This document shows, one piece after another, positions 19,204-28,403 of a stretch of DNA of 64,000 bases (position 1 is its first letter; each line of letters opens with the position of its first letter). Source of the stretch: Bradyrhizobium sp. CCH5-F6 (lineage in GTDB: Bacteria > Pseudomonadota > Alphaproteobacteria > Rhizobiales > Xanthobacteraceae); NCBI RefSeq assembly GCF_001556045.1, contig NZ_LSIC01000059.1, positions 62,001-126,000 on the forward strand. The letters are read 5' to 3'. Under the pieces are notes generated by a model. It was given only the letters and a program-made list of their open reading frames with translations. It ran no database searches and was not told the origin of the DNA. The position numbers were made by a program, and so were the translations under genes.

Positions 19204-20418
19204 CTACTTGGCCGCAGCGACCAGCGGGCAATTGCCGTCCTTGAGCGGACGGAACGCCTGGTCGCCGGGCACCGTGGCGAGGATCTTGTAGTAGTCCCAG
19301 GGGTATTTCGATTCCGAGGGATCCTTGACCTGCAACAGATACATGTCGCGGATCACGCGGCCGTCCTCGCGGATCGAGGCGTTGGTCGTATAGACGTCGT
19401 TGATCGGCAGCTTCTTCATCTCGGCGACCAGCGCCGCGCCCGACTCGCTCTTCTTTGCATCGATCGCCTTGAGATAATGCGTGACCGCGCCGTACACGGC
19501 GATCTGCAGGCTGCCGGGCGCCTTGCCCTTGAAGCGTTCCATGAAGCGCTTGCTCCATGCGCGCGTCTTGTCGTTCGCATCCCAGTAGAAGCTGTCGGCG
19601 AAGATCAGCCCCTTGGCATTGGCAAGGCCGAGGCCATGGATGTCAGGCAGATTGACCAGCAGCGCCGCGATGCTCTGCCCGCCCGCGGTCAGGCCGAACT
19701 CGTTGGCCTGCTTCAGCGAGTTCATCATGTCGGCGCCGGCATTGGCGAGGCCGACCACCTGCGATTTCGAGGCCTGGGCCTGCAGCAGGAAGGACGAGAA
19801 GTCCGGCGTGTTGAGCGGCGCCCGCGCGGCGCCCAGCACGGTGCCGCCATTGGCGAGGACGACCTTGGAGGCCTCCGCCTCGAGCGCCTGGCCGAAGCTG
19901 TAATCGGCGGTCAGGAAGAACCAGCTCTTGAGGCCCTTCTTCACCAGCGGCGCGGTGGCGACATTCGCCAGCGCGAAATTGTCATAGGCCCAGTGGACCC
20001 CGTTCGGCGAACAGGCCTTGCCGGTAAGATCCGGCGTTCCCGGACCGGTGGCGAGGAAGACCTTGTCCTTTTCGCGGGTCAGTTGCTGCACGGCGAGCGC
20101 GACGCCCGACGAGACCACCTCGGTGATCGCATCGACGCCTTCGGTATCGTACCAGCGCCGCGCGACGCCGAGGCCCACATCGGCCTTGTTCTGATGATCG
20201 GCCGAGACGATCTCGACCGGCATGCCGCCGGCCTTGCCGCCGAAATCCTCGACCGCCATCTGGGCGGCCAGCACCGATCCCGCGCCGACATTGTCGGCAT
20301 AGGGACCGGACATGTCGGTGAGCACGCCGATCTTCACGGTGCCCTTGGCGATCTCCGCCCGCGCGGATCCGAAGACGGACAGCGCCGCCAGAGCCGCAAC
20401 CAACGCTTTCTTCTTCAC
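19204..20418 (-). CDS. ABC transporter periplasmic substrate-binding protein (Leu/Ile/Val-binding type)
   Basis: This 404-residue type-I periplasmic binding protein starts at a GTG (20418) preceded by GGGAGG. The signal peptide KKKALVAALAALSVFGSARA is clear. The mature part opens TVKIGVLTDMSGPYADNVGAGS, the standard first strand and ligand loop, and later has WFFLTADYSFGQALEAEASK. The frame is open far upstream, but that part is a shadow of the hydrolase gene. No permease or ATPase genes are nearby, so it either uses a transporter encoded elsewhere or serves as a sensor. Operon context suggests an aromatic or branched acid ligand. Confidence 0.93.
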   Translation of the reverse strand: MKKKALVAALAALSVFGSARAEIAKGTVKIGVLTDMSGPYADNVGAGSVLAAQMAVEDFGGKAGGMPVEIVSADHQNKADVGLGVARRWYDTEGVDAITEVVSSGVALAVQQLTREKDKVFLATGPGTPDLTGKACSPNGVHWAYDNFALANVATAPLVKKGLKSWFFLTADYSFGQALEAEASKVVLANGGTVLGAARAPLNTPDFSSFLLQAQASKSQVVGLANAGADMMNSLKQANEFGLTAGGQSIAALLVNLPDIHGLGLANAKGLIFADSFYWDANDKTRAWSKRFMERFKGKAPGSLQIAVYGAVTHYLKAIDAKKSESGAALVAEMKKLPINDVYTTNASIREDGRVIRDMYLLQVKDPSESKYPWDYYKILATVPGDQAFRPLKDGNCPLVAAAK

Positions 20419-20450
20419 GAACGTCCTCCCATACTCTTTTTTGAAACCGT

Positions 20451-21293
20451 TCAATCGATGGTCTTCAGAACGGGCAGCAGATATCCAAGGAACTTCTCCG
20501 GATCCTCGCTCATCGGGAAATGGCCGAGGCCCTTCATGATGGTGACGTGGCTGCCCTTGATGCTGCTCGCGACCGCGAGCGTTTCCTCGGGGGTGCACGA
20601 ATAGTCGTACTCGCCCGACAGCAGGAACAGCGGACAACGCGACGTGTCGATCTGCGCAACGCGGTCTCGAATGTCGCCGTCGAGCTTGTAGAAATACAGA
20701 TCGCCCTTGAACACGCCGGGACCGCCCTGCATGTAGTGCCACAGCGTTTCCCATCGCTCGGCATCGGGCGCATCGGGCCCGACGAGACCCGAGACGATGG
20801 CCGCGCAGACCTCGCCGCCATGCACGTCCGGACGGTGCAGGAAATTGAGATCGTAGTACGGATCGACGTGCGCGCCGGCCTGCAGGCCGATGATGGCGCG
20901 GAAGCGTTCGGGATGGTCGAGCGCCAGATGCAGCACGATGCGGCCGCCGATCGAGCAGCCCATCACGACAGGCCTGTCGAGCTCGAGCGCATCGGCGACG
21001 CTCAGGATCATCCCGGTGTATTGCGCCGAGGTGAGCTGATACTCCTCGTCGTGCCAGCCGGCCGGCGGCGACGACTTGCCGTGCCAGGGCATGTCGAAGG
21101 CGATGACGCGGAATTTCGACGTCACGCGCGCATCGTTCATCAGCGCGCGGTACTGGCGGCCGTCGGCGCCCGCCGTATGAAGGCACAGCAGCGGAATGCC
21201 CTGGCCGGCCTCTTCGACATAGAGACGGTGGCTGCGGCCGAACAGATCGAGATGCAGGTAGCGGCCGATCGTGGCTTCGAAACGCGGGCTCAT
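20451..21293 (-). CDS. Alpha/beta hydrolase
   Basis: This 280-residue hydrolase has the oxyanion region LLCLHTAGADGRQYRALM. The nucleophile elbow is VVMGCSIGGRIVLHLAL, with Ser in GCSIGG. An acidic residue lies near LFLLSGEYDYSCTPEE, and the His is in GLGHFPMSEDP. It probably cleaves an ester, thioester or C-C bond of the operon's substrate. Its ATG overlaps the stop of the upstream SCP2-like gene (ATGA), so the two are translationally coupled. Meta-cleavage hydrolases look similar and are a possible alternative, but no ring-cleavage dioxygenase is present. Confidence 0.9.
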   Translation of the reverse strand: MSPRFEATIGRYLHLDLFGRSHRLYVEEAGQGIPLLCLHTAGADGRQYRALMNDARVTSKFRVIAFDMPWHGKSSPPAGWHDEEYQLTSAQYTGMILSVADALELDRPVVMGCSIGGRIVLHLALDHPERFRAIIGLQAGAHVDPYYDLNFLHRPDVHGGEVCAAIVSGLVGPDAPDAERWETLWHYMQGGPGVFKGDLYFYKLDGDIRDRVAQIDTSRCPLFLLSGEYDYSCTPEETLAVASSIKGSHVTIMKGLGHFPMSEDPEKFLGYLLPVLKTID

Positions 21294-21658
21294 GCTGCGA
21301 CTCCCGATGCGCGCATCTTGACCAGCGCTTCCTTGAAGTAGCGGAGGTTGGCCATGAAGACCTGCAGATTGCCTTCGGCCTTGAGGGTGCGCCGCTTGAT
21401 CAGCGCCATCAGGTCGTGCGAGCCGGGCTGCGGCTTCGCGCTCCAGAACTTCGTCCATTCCTCTTCGGAGGCCCGCAGCGCGAACGACCAGGACGGCATG
21501 ACGAAGGGGCCGCGCGTCACGGCGGCGACCCGGCCATCGGCGATCGTGATCAGCCAGGCCGTGGCGCCGATCTCGAGCAGGAACGTCGTCGACAGAAAGC
21601 GGCCGCGCCGCACCAGGTTCGTGTCCGCGTTCACCCTGTCCTTGAGGTCTTCCATCAT
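21290..21658 (-). CDS. SCP2 sterol-carrier-like small protein
   Basis: This 122-residue protein resembles the SCP2 lipid-binding fold. It has a central strand pair (FLLEIGATAWLITIADGRVAAVT) and a C-terminal part HDLMALIKRRTLKAEGNLQVFMANLRYFKEAL, which matches the typical SCP2 ending. GGAGG precedes the tandem ATGs at 21658/21655. It lies between the ADP-forming acyl-CoA synthetase and the alpha/beta hydrolase, so binding a hydrophobic acyl intermediate is likely. It overlaps the hydrolase start by four bases. Confidence 0.72.
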   Translation of the reverse strand: MMEDLKDRVNADTNLVRRGRFLSTTFLLEIGATAWLITIADGRVAAVTRGPFVMPSWSFALRASEEEWTKFWSAKPQPGSHDLMALIKRRTLKAEGNLQVFMANLRYFKEALVKMRASGVAA

Positions 21659-21669
21659 GTCTCCTCCCT

Positions 21670-23754
21670 TCAGGCGAGCGCGACCAGGGCGTCGACGGCG
21701 ATGACGCCCTCGCCCACCGGCTTGACGATCAGCGGGTTGATCTCCGCATCGACCACCTGAACGCTCTCCTCGCGTGCCAGTCGCGACAGGGCCACGATGG
21801 CCCCTGCCAGGGCTTCCATATCGCCGTGTGGCCGGTTGCGATATCCCCGGAAAATGCGGCTGATGGCGAGGTCGGCGATCATGCTGCGGGCGGTGTCGAG
21901 ATCCACTGGCGCGAGGCGGATGCTGCGGTCGCGATAGATTTCGGTGTAGATGCCGCCTGCTGCGAGCAGCACCAGCGGCCCGGCGTCCGGATCGACGCGA
22001 TAGCCGAGCAAAAACTCGCCAAGCCCCGCCGTCATCGGCTGCACGAGGACCCGCGATGGCGCATGGCCCCTGGCCCTGGCATTGTCGGCAATACGGCGCA
22101 TCGCGGCCGTGAGCTCTGCCTCGCTGCCGACGTTCAGCACCACGCCGCCGATCTCGGTCTTGTGCGCGATCTCCGCGGACAGGATCTTCACGGCCACGGG
22201 GTATGCGAACGGAAGATCGAACGGCCCTTCGGCGTCGATCCCGATGGCGACGGCCGGCGCGTGGGAGACGCCCAGTTTCGCCAGCAGCGCATAGGCCTCG
22301 CTTTCGTCGAGTTGCCGCGTCGGGCGCGAGGTGACGCGCCGTGACGACGGAACGGGTGCCGCGGCCGGACGGCGCAGCAGCGCGGCGCTCATGGCGTCGG
22401 CGCAGGACTCCGGCGTGCGGAATGCGGGCACCCCCGCGGCAGCAAGCATGTTCAGAGCGTCCGGCGCCTCCGGCACCACGAAGGCTGCGAGCGGCTTGGC
22501 ATGCGCGCCGCTGTCGATGACGGGCTTGACGGCGAGGTCCGGCTGAAATCTCGCGGACGAGCCGATCACGGCGATGATGGCGTCGAACTCCGGGGCGCCC
22601 AGCAAGGTGTCGAGCGCCGCCTTCATCACGTCGTAGCGGGTACCGGCCAGCGTCAGATCGGTGATGCGGTCGTGCCCGGCCTTGACGCCTGCGGCGCCGA
22701 GCCGCGCGTAGGTCTCCGCACTCGGCGCGACCACCTCGATGCCGCGCATCGCCAGCTCGTCGACCACCATGGCGGCGCCACCGCCGGTCGTGGTCACGAC
22801 GCCGACGCGGGGAGCGCCTGCGCCCGGCCGCCGCGCCGGCACGCGCCGCACCAGCGGCAGCGCTTCGAGCAGGGTTTCGAAATTGAAGATGCGGGCGATG
22901 CCGCAATCGGCGAGGAACGCGGCCGCGACGTCGTCCTCGCCGGCCAGCGCACCGGTGTGCGACAGCGCAAGCTCGGCCGCGACCGCGGACCGGCCGAGCT
23001 TGTAGGCCACGATCGGCTTGCCGCGGGCCGCGGCACCGAGCGCGAAGGCCCGCAGGTCATCGGCGTGGCGGATGCTTTCGAGGAACAGCATGTAGCCGGT
23101 GATCGCGGGGTCATCGAGCGTCGCCGCGCAGATCTCGCCGAGGCTGAGATCGATCTCGTTGCCCACCGAGACGAGCCCGGCGAAACCGAGATTGCGCGCC
23201 TTTCCGCGCGAGACCAGACCGCCCAGCAGACTGCCGCTATGCGAGGCGACGAAGGTGCCGCCACGCGGCAGATCCGGCTCCGCAAAGGCGGCATTGGCGG
23301 TGATGACCGTCCGGCGGTGCAGATTGATGGCGCCGAGGCTCGACGGTCCGAGAATCCGCAATCCGCTCGCAGCCCGCAGCGCTCTGAGACGTGCGAGCAG
23401 CTTGCGGCCATCTTCGTCGGCGTCCGAGAAGCCGGATGCCAGGATCGTCGCGACGGAGACGCCGATGCGCGCACATTCGGCGGCGGCGTCCACGGCATCT
23501 TCGGTCGGGGTCAGGATGAAGGCATGGTCCGGAACGACCGGCAGGTCCGCCAGCGACGGCCACGCCGGTTCGCCGAGCACGGTCTTGCGGCCCGGGTTGA
23601 TCGGATAGATCGCGCCGTCATAGCCGGCGCGCCGCAGATATTGCAGCGGGCGCGACGAGGTCTTGGCGGCGTCGTCGGAGGCGCCCACCAAAGCGATGCT
23701 GCGCGGCGCGAACAGCGCTTCAGCCAGCGTGGGTCTGGTCGCCTCAGCCGCCAC
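21670..23754 (-). CDS. Acyl-CoA synthetase, ADP/NDP-forming (fused alpha-beta, Pat-like without acetyltransferase)
   Basis: This 694-residue enzyme makes acyl-CoA from an acid, ATP and CoA with ADP release, via a phosphohistidine. The order is a CoA-binding domain (about 10-135, opening with SIALVGASDDAAKTS), two succinyl-CoA-ligase-like domains, and a C-terminal ATP-grasp domain (about 470-694, with PVAVKILSAEIAHKTEIGG). The phosphohistidine motif LSHTGALAGED lies near residue 260. It overlaps the upstream acyl-CoA dehydrogenase by 11 bases. Such enzymes activate diverse carboxylic acids (aryl, branched or short chain); the substrate is unknown. Confidence 0.92.
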   Translation of the reverse strand: MAAEATRPTLAEALFAPRSIALVGASDDAAKTSSRPLQYLRRAGYDGAIYPINPGRKTVLGEPAWPSLADLPVVPDHAFILTPTEDAVDAAAECARIGVSVATILASGFSDADEDGRKLLARLRALRAASGLRILGPSSLGAINLHRRTVITANAAFAEPDLPRGGTFVASHSGSLLGGLVSRGKARNLGFAGLVSVGNEIDLSLGEICAATLDDPAITGYMLFLESIRHADDLRAFALGAAARGKPIVAYKLGRSAVAAELALSHTGALAGEDDVAAAFLADCGIARIFNFETLLEALPLVRRVPARRPGAGAPRVGVVTTTGGGAAMVVDELAMRGIEVVAPSAETYARLGAAGVKAGHDRITDLTLAGTRYDVMKAALDTLLGAPEFDAIIAVIGSSARFQPDLAVKPVIDSGAHAKPLAAFVVPEAPDALNMLAAAGVPAFRTPESCADAMSAALLRRPAAAPVPSSRRVTSRPTRQLDESEAYALLAKLGVSHAPAVAIGIDAEGPFDLPFAYPVAVKILSAEIAHKTEIGGVVLNVGSEAELTAAMRRIADNARARGHAPSRVLVQPMTAGLGEFLLGYRVDPDAGPLVLLAAGGIYTEIYRDRSIRLAPVDLDTARSMIADLAISRIFRGYRNRPHGDMEALAGAIVALSRLAREESVQVVDAEINPLIVKPVGEGVIAVDALVALA

Positions 23755-24910
23755 GTCCGGCCTGCCCGCGCTGATCGAACCGGCGGTCGAAGACGGATTC
23801 CGCGATACGGTTCTTGAGGATTTCCGTGGAGCCGCCGGCGATCATCCAGCCGCGCGTGCGCCGCATGCAATATTCCGCGAGCGACTCCTGGCTGTAGCCG
23901 AGGCCACCCATGATCTGCACGGCCTCATTGGCCACCTCGAAACCGGCCTGGTTGCAGGCCAGCTTGGCGATCGCGGTCTGGTACGGCGAGGGCAGCTCTT
24001 CCCGGACATTGGCCGCGCGATAGAGCAGCATCTGTGCGGATTCGAGCTTCAGCGCCATGTCCGCAAACTTCCACTGCAAGCCCTGGAATTCGCAGAGATG
24101 GCGGCCGAACTGCTTGCGCACGGCCGCATGGTCGCGCGCAAGGTTGAATGCGTAGCGGCCGAGCGCGAGCGAACGGGCCGAGTTGCCGAGCCGCTCCACG
24201 TTGAAGCCTGCGATCTGCTTCTTGAAGCCGCCGATGCCGAGCAGCACGTTCCGCTTCGGGATCCGGCAGTTCTCGAAATAGAGCTGGCTCCACTCCTCCC
24301 CGCTCATGAAGGCGGTCGGCTTGCCGATCGAGAAGCCGGGCGTGTCGCGCTCGACGATGACGGACCCAATCCCGGAGACGCCGGGCGCGAAGCGGACATA
24401 GACCAGATAGATCGCCGCATCCGGACTGTGGGTGCCGAACACTTTGCTGCCGTTGATGACGTAATCGTCGCCATCCTCGGTCGCCGTCGTCTTCAGTTCG
24501 GTCACGGCGGAGCCGGCCTCCGGCTCGCTCATGCCGAGGCTGATGCAGATGTTGCCGGCGAGGAGATCGGGCAGCCATCGCTGCTTCTGCTCCGGCGTCG
24601 CGTATTCCACGAAGGTGCGGATCGGCCCGAAATTGCCGGCCTGGACGACGTCGGCGCTGCGCGGGCACACCGACGCGACCTGCTCGATCGCGATCACCGA
24701 ATCCAGCAGCGTGCCGCCCTGCCCGCCATCCTCCGGATCGAAGGAGATGCCCATCAAGCCCTGCCGGCCGAGCATCTGCGCGACCTCGCGCGGGAAGCGC
24801 GGATCGTGCGCGCGTGCAAGCGATCCGTCCCTCAGGTTCGCTTCGGCAAAACGGCGAACCGAGTCCGCGAACGCCTGCTGCTCTTCGTTCAGTTCGAAAT
24901 CCATGGCCAT
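23744..24910 (-). CDS. Acyl-CoA dehydrogenase
   Basis: This 388-residue flavoenzyme has the normal short acyl-CoA dehydrogenase architecture. The N-terminus is MDFELNEEQQAFADSVRRFAE. The FAD region CISLGMSEPEAGSAVTELKTTA precedes YVINGSKVFGTHS. The C-terminal signature is EAVQIMGGLGYSQES...RGWMIAGGSTEILKNRIAE. Starts at 24910 or 24904 are both possible. It is the first gene of the 17.7-24.9 kb operon and is divergent from a LysR regulator, 93 bases away. The Ala-Gly-Gly-Ser-Thr-Glu end resembles dehydrogenases for branched or aromatic acyl-CoA; that is a loose impression. Confidence 0.93.
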   Translation of the reverse strand: MAMDFELNEEQQAFADSVRRFAEANLRDGSLARAHDPRFPREVAQMLGRQGLMGISFDPEDGGQGGTLLDSVIAIEQVASVCPRSADVVQAGNFGPIRTFVEYATPEQKQRWLPDLLAGNICISLGMSEPEAGSAVTELKTTATEDGDDYVINGSKVFGTHSPDAAIYLVYVRFAPGVSGIGSVIVERDTPGFSIGKPTAFMSGEEWSQLYFENCRIPKRNVLLGIGGFKKQIAGFNVERLGNSARSLALGRYAFNLARDHAAVRKQFGRHLCEFQGLQWKFADMALKLESAQMLLYRAANVREELPSPYQTAIAKLACNQAGFEVANEAVQIMGGLGYSQESLAEYCMRRTRGWMIAGGSTEILKNRIAESVFDRRFDQRGQAGRGG

Positions 24911-24969
24911 CACATCGCTGAGACGGCGTCGTCTTTCCAGCCAGCGCTTTGACAAACAACTGAGCAAAA

Positions 24970-24995
24970 GTTATTCACTAGTTATATTTTGTTAT
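24970..24995. promoter_or_regulatory. Three phased GTTAT repeats, candidate LysR binding region
   Basis: GTTAT occurs at 24970, 24981 and 24991, so on one face of the helix at 10-11-base spacing. The repeats lie in an AT-rich patch of the 93-base region between the acyl-CoA dehydrogenase operon and the divergent LysR gene. LysR tetramers bind several phased half-sites, which fits. No binding data are implied. Confidence 0.5.
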
Positions 24996-25003
24996 GACCT
25001 ATC

Positions 25004-25900
25004 ATGATACCTCCGCTCAACCCGCTGCACGTCTTCGACGTGGCGGCGCGCCATCTCAGCTTCACGCGCGCGGCCCGGGAACTCCGGGTCACGCAGCCGG
25101 CCGTCAGTCGGCAGGTCACGATCCTCGAGGCCTTTCTCGGCGTGCGGCTGTTCGAACGGGACAAGGCCGGTTTGCGGCTGACGTCGGAAGGAGACGAGTT
25201 CCACCGCCAGATCGCGCCGGCCTTCCGGATCATCGCCCAGGCCACGACGGGCCTGACCGCGACCGGCAAGGCCCAGCCGCTGAAGATCAGGGTCTACACG
25301 ACCTTCGCGGCGAAATGGCTGATCCCGCGGCTGCCATCCTTCTATGTCAGCTACCCCAATATCAGGCTGGATATCAGCAACGTGGTTGCGCCAGTCGATT
25401 TCGAGAACGACAAGGTCGATCTCGCCGTCCAGTTCGGCTCGGGCAAATGGCCGGGCGCCGAGACCGAACTGCTGTTCAAGGACGTCATCCAGCCGGTCTG
25501 CAGCCCGAAGCTCTTGAAGCGGGCGCGCCTCGCCGAGCTCGACGACCTGCGCAAGGTCCAGCTGCTCCATTCGCATTACCGCCGCTCCGACTGGCCGGAC
25601 TGGCTGATGGCGGTGAAGCGGCCGGACCTGCTGACCGATCGCAGCGTAAGCTTCCAGAGTTCGATCCTCACCTACCAGGCCGCCGCCGAAGGCGTCGGCG
25701 TCGCGATGGGCCAGCTCTTCCTGCTCCGGAACGAGATCGAGGACGGAACGCTGGTCCCCCTGTTCAACGCACCGCTGGAACGCCCCTCGGCCCATTACCT
25801 GGCCTGGCCGAAGAGCCGGCCGATGGCCCGCAAGGCGCGCAGCTTCGTGGTCTGGCTGAAGGCCCAGATCGCCAATGACGTGAGCCGCGGGCGGGCCTGA
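25004..25900 (+). CDS. LysR-family transcriptional regulator (GcvA-like)
   Basis: This 298-residue regulator has an N-terminal helix-turn-helix (residues 1-62; FDVAARHLSFTRAARELRVTQPAVSRQVTILE). A periplasmic-binding-like effector domain follows (about 90-295; KIRVYTTFAAKWLIPRL...YPNIRLDIS, then AAAEGVGVAMGQLFLL). The sequence style is that of the GcvA/AmpR branch. It is transcribed away from the acyl-CoA operon that starts at 24910 and probably activates it in response to a pathway intermediate. Confidence 0.93.
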   Translation: MIPPLNPLHVFDVAARHLSFTRAARELRVTQPAVSRQVTILEAFLGVRLFERDKAGLRLTSEGDEFHRQIAPAFRIIAQATTGLTATGKAQPLKIRVYTTFAAKWLIPRLPSFYVSYPNIRLDISNVVAPVDFENDKVDLAVQFGSGKWPGAETELLFKDVIQPVCSPKLLKRARLAELDDLRKVQLLHSHYRRSDWPDWLMAVKRPDLLTDRSVSFQSSILTYQAAAEGVGVAMGQLFLLRNEIEDGTLVPLFNAPLERPSAHYLAWPKSRPMARKARSFVVWLKAQIANDVSRGRA

Positions 25901-26102
25901 CGGGGCCCGTCGGGCGAGCCGCCGTTCCCCGCCCAATTTTAAGACAGCGGCGACGCGTTCCTTAACCCGTTATTTACCGTAACAGGAAAAAGTCGGTTTT
26001 CGAGGCAGACGACCCGCGCCGAATTCGATTGTCTTGCAAGCGGCACGCGTGGGGAGACTGGAGGCGCCGGGTGGGGCGCCGGAGTCGGAACCGGACAGAG
26101 TC

Positions 26103-28403
26103 ATGAATTCGCGCGTATCGTGGAGTGTTGACGGCATCGATCCATCCGTCCGGGAGCGGGCCGAAGCTGCTGCGCGTCGTGCCGGCATGTCACTCAACGA
26201 TTGGCTGAACTCCACGCTCGGCGAGACTGCACCGCCGAACTTCCGCGGACCTTACGAACAGCGTCAGCAGCACATGCCGCAAGGGCCGAGCCAGGGACCT
26301 GGTCAGGAGAGCCGCGAAGTCGCCGACATCCATCAGCGGCTCGATGCGATCACCCAGCAGATCGAACGGATTTCCAAGCCCGCGCAGCGCCAGGACCCTG
26401 CACGACAAGACGTCTCGCGCGAGCAGGGCGTCGCGCGCCAGCTCAACGACGCGATCTCGCGGCTCGATGCACGGCTGTCGCAGATCTCGAAGCCGCAGCA
26501 GCCGCAGATCCAGCGGCCGCCGCCATCACCGGTCGACACACGCCAGCGCCAGGCCGATGCCGTCGAGCGCGCGGCAGCGCAGGTCTATCGCAGCTCACCG
26601 CCCCTGAGCCCGGCTTCGTTCGACGTCGCGGTCGCCGAGATCACGGCGCGCCAGAGCGAGCTCGACGGCTTTACGCCGCGTCAGATGTCGCCGCGAGCCG
26701 CGCCCCCGATTGCGCCCACGGCGGCTCCTTACGCGCCTCCGGCGGCGCCGCCCGCACCTGCCTACACGCCGCCGCCACCGCAGCCCGGGCCGGATTTTTC
26801 GTCGCTCGAACGCCATCTGCTCAAGATCACGAGCCAGATCGAGTCGCTTCAGCGTCCCGACAATACCGAGCAGGCGATCGCGGCGTTCCGCAGCGAGCTC
26901 GCTGAAATCCGCGCCGCCATCACCGAGGCGATGCCGCGGCGGGCAATCGAATCGATCGAGAACGAGATCCGCTCGCTGCACCGCCGGATCGACGAGACGC
27001 GCTCCAACGGCACCGACGGGCAGGTCCTGTCGGGCATCGAGCACGCACTGTCCGACATCAAGCAGGTGCTGCGCACGCTGACGCCCGCGGAGCAGCTCGC
27101 CGGCTATGACGAGGCGATCCGCAATCTCGGCGCCAAGCTCGACCTGATCCTGCGCGCCAATGACGATCCCTCGACCGTGCAGCAGCTCGAAGGCGCGATC
27201 TCGGCGCTGCGCGCCATCGTCTCCAACGTCGCTTCCAACGAAGCGCTGGCACGGCTTTCCGAAGACGTGCAGCTCCTGTCGTCCAAGGTCGACCAGGTCA
27301 CCCGCGCGTCCGGCCAGGGCGACAGCTTCGCAGTGCTGGAGCAGCGCATCGCCGCGCTCACCGCCGCGCTGGAAACCCGCGAGCGGCCTCAGCCATCCGA
27401 GAGCACCGAGCACCTCGAAGCCGCGATCCGCGCGCTGTCGGACCGGTTCGACCGCATGCAGGTGGGCAACGATTCCGCCTCGACCTTCGCGCATCTCGAA
27501 CAGCGCGTCTCCTATCTGCTGGAACGGATCGAAGCCGCCTCCGATCCCCGCAACGGCAATTTGAGCCGCGTCGAGGACGGGCTGCACGACATCCTGCGGC
27601 ACCTCGAACGGCAGCAGGCGACCTATGCCGCGCTGGCGGAGAGCCGCAATTCGGCGCCGCCTCCCGATTCCGGCATGGTCGATCTCGTCAAGCGCGAGCT
27701 CTCCGACATCCGCTTCAACCAGGCCGAGACCAACCGGCACACCCAGGACTCGCTCGAGGCCGTCCACAGCGCGCTCGGCCACGTCGTCGATCGCCTCTCC
27801 TTGATCGAGGGCGATCTGCGCGCGGTGCGCACCGCGCCGCCGGCCCCTGCCCCGCAGCCGATGCAGATGCCGATGCCGATGGCCGCTCCGATGGAGCCCG
27901 CGGCGATGGCACGCGAGCCGCGCCAGCAGCCGCCGACATACGATCCGAAGCCCGAGCTGCCCAATCCCGCCGCCGCACAGGGCGCGCAAGCCGCCTTCGT
28001 CGCCGCGCCGCGCGAATTCCACGCCGCCGCCCCCGCCTCGCCGCCGCCGGTGCCGCAAGCCACGCCACCCTTGCCGCCGCGTGCGATCAGCGAAATCCTG
28101 GAGCCGCACACAGCTCCCGCGCGCGCAGCACTCGCGCCGGAATTGCCGCCGGATCATCCGCTCGAGCCGGCGCCTCCGAGAGCGCCATCAGCGGAATTCC
28201 GACCCCGCCGAAAGAGCCGGTGTCGTCGTCGAGCTTCATCGCCGCGGCGCGCCGCGCCGCGCAGGCGGCTGCCGCGCAGCCGGAAAAGACCGGCCGCGCT
28301 GCCAAGGCCGGGGCCGATCGCTCCAAGGACAAGGGCAAGGACGGCGGTTCGACCATCACCTCGAAGATCCGCTCGCTGCTGGTCGGTGCGAGCGTGGTCG
28401 TGA
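26103..28403 (+). pseudogene. PodJ-like polarity/Sel1 protein, N-terminal part, frameshifted
   Basis: The N-terminal 766 codons start at ATG 26103 (MNSRVSWSVDGIDPSVRERA). A short DNA-binding-like helical region (AARRAGMSLNDWLNSTLGE) is followed by Gln/Pro-rich linkers. A long coiled-coil region with repeated heptad-like blocks (about 240-560) and a second Pro/Ala-rich linker come next. Near 28160-28180 the homologous reading moves to another frame; the present frame then runs through Arg-rich nonsense to a stop at 28403. The rest of the protein (membrane helix and Sel1 repeats) is encoded from 28220 in the other frame. Intact relatives are single proteins resembling the Caulobacter pole organiser PodJ. 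Confidence 0.7.

Noticed and set aside
19204..21186. 660-residue single protein spanning the binding protein and hydrolase region
   Set aside because: The upstream part is an out-of-frame shadow of the alpha/beta hydrolase; the signal peptide and GGAGG place the real start at the GTG at 20418.
28160..28403. Programmed ribosomal frameshift in the PodJ-like gene
   Set aside because: No slippery heptamer or downstream pseudoknot is visible at the junction; sequencing error or mutation is simpler.
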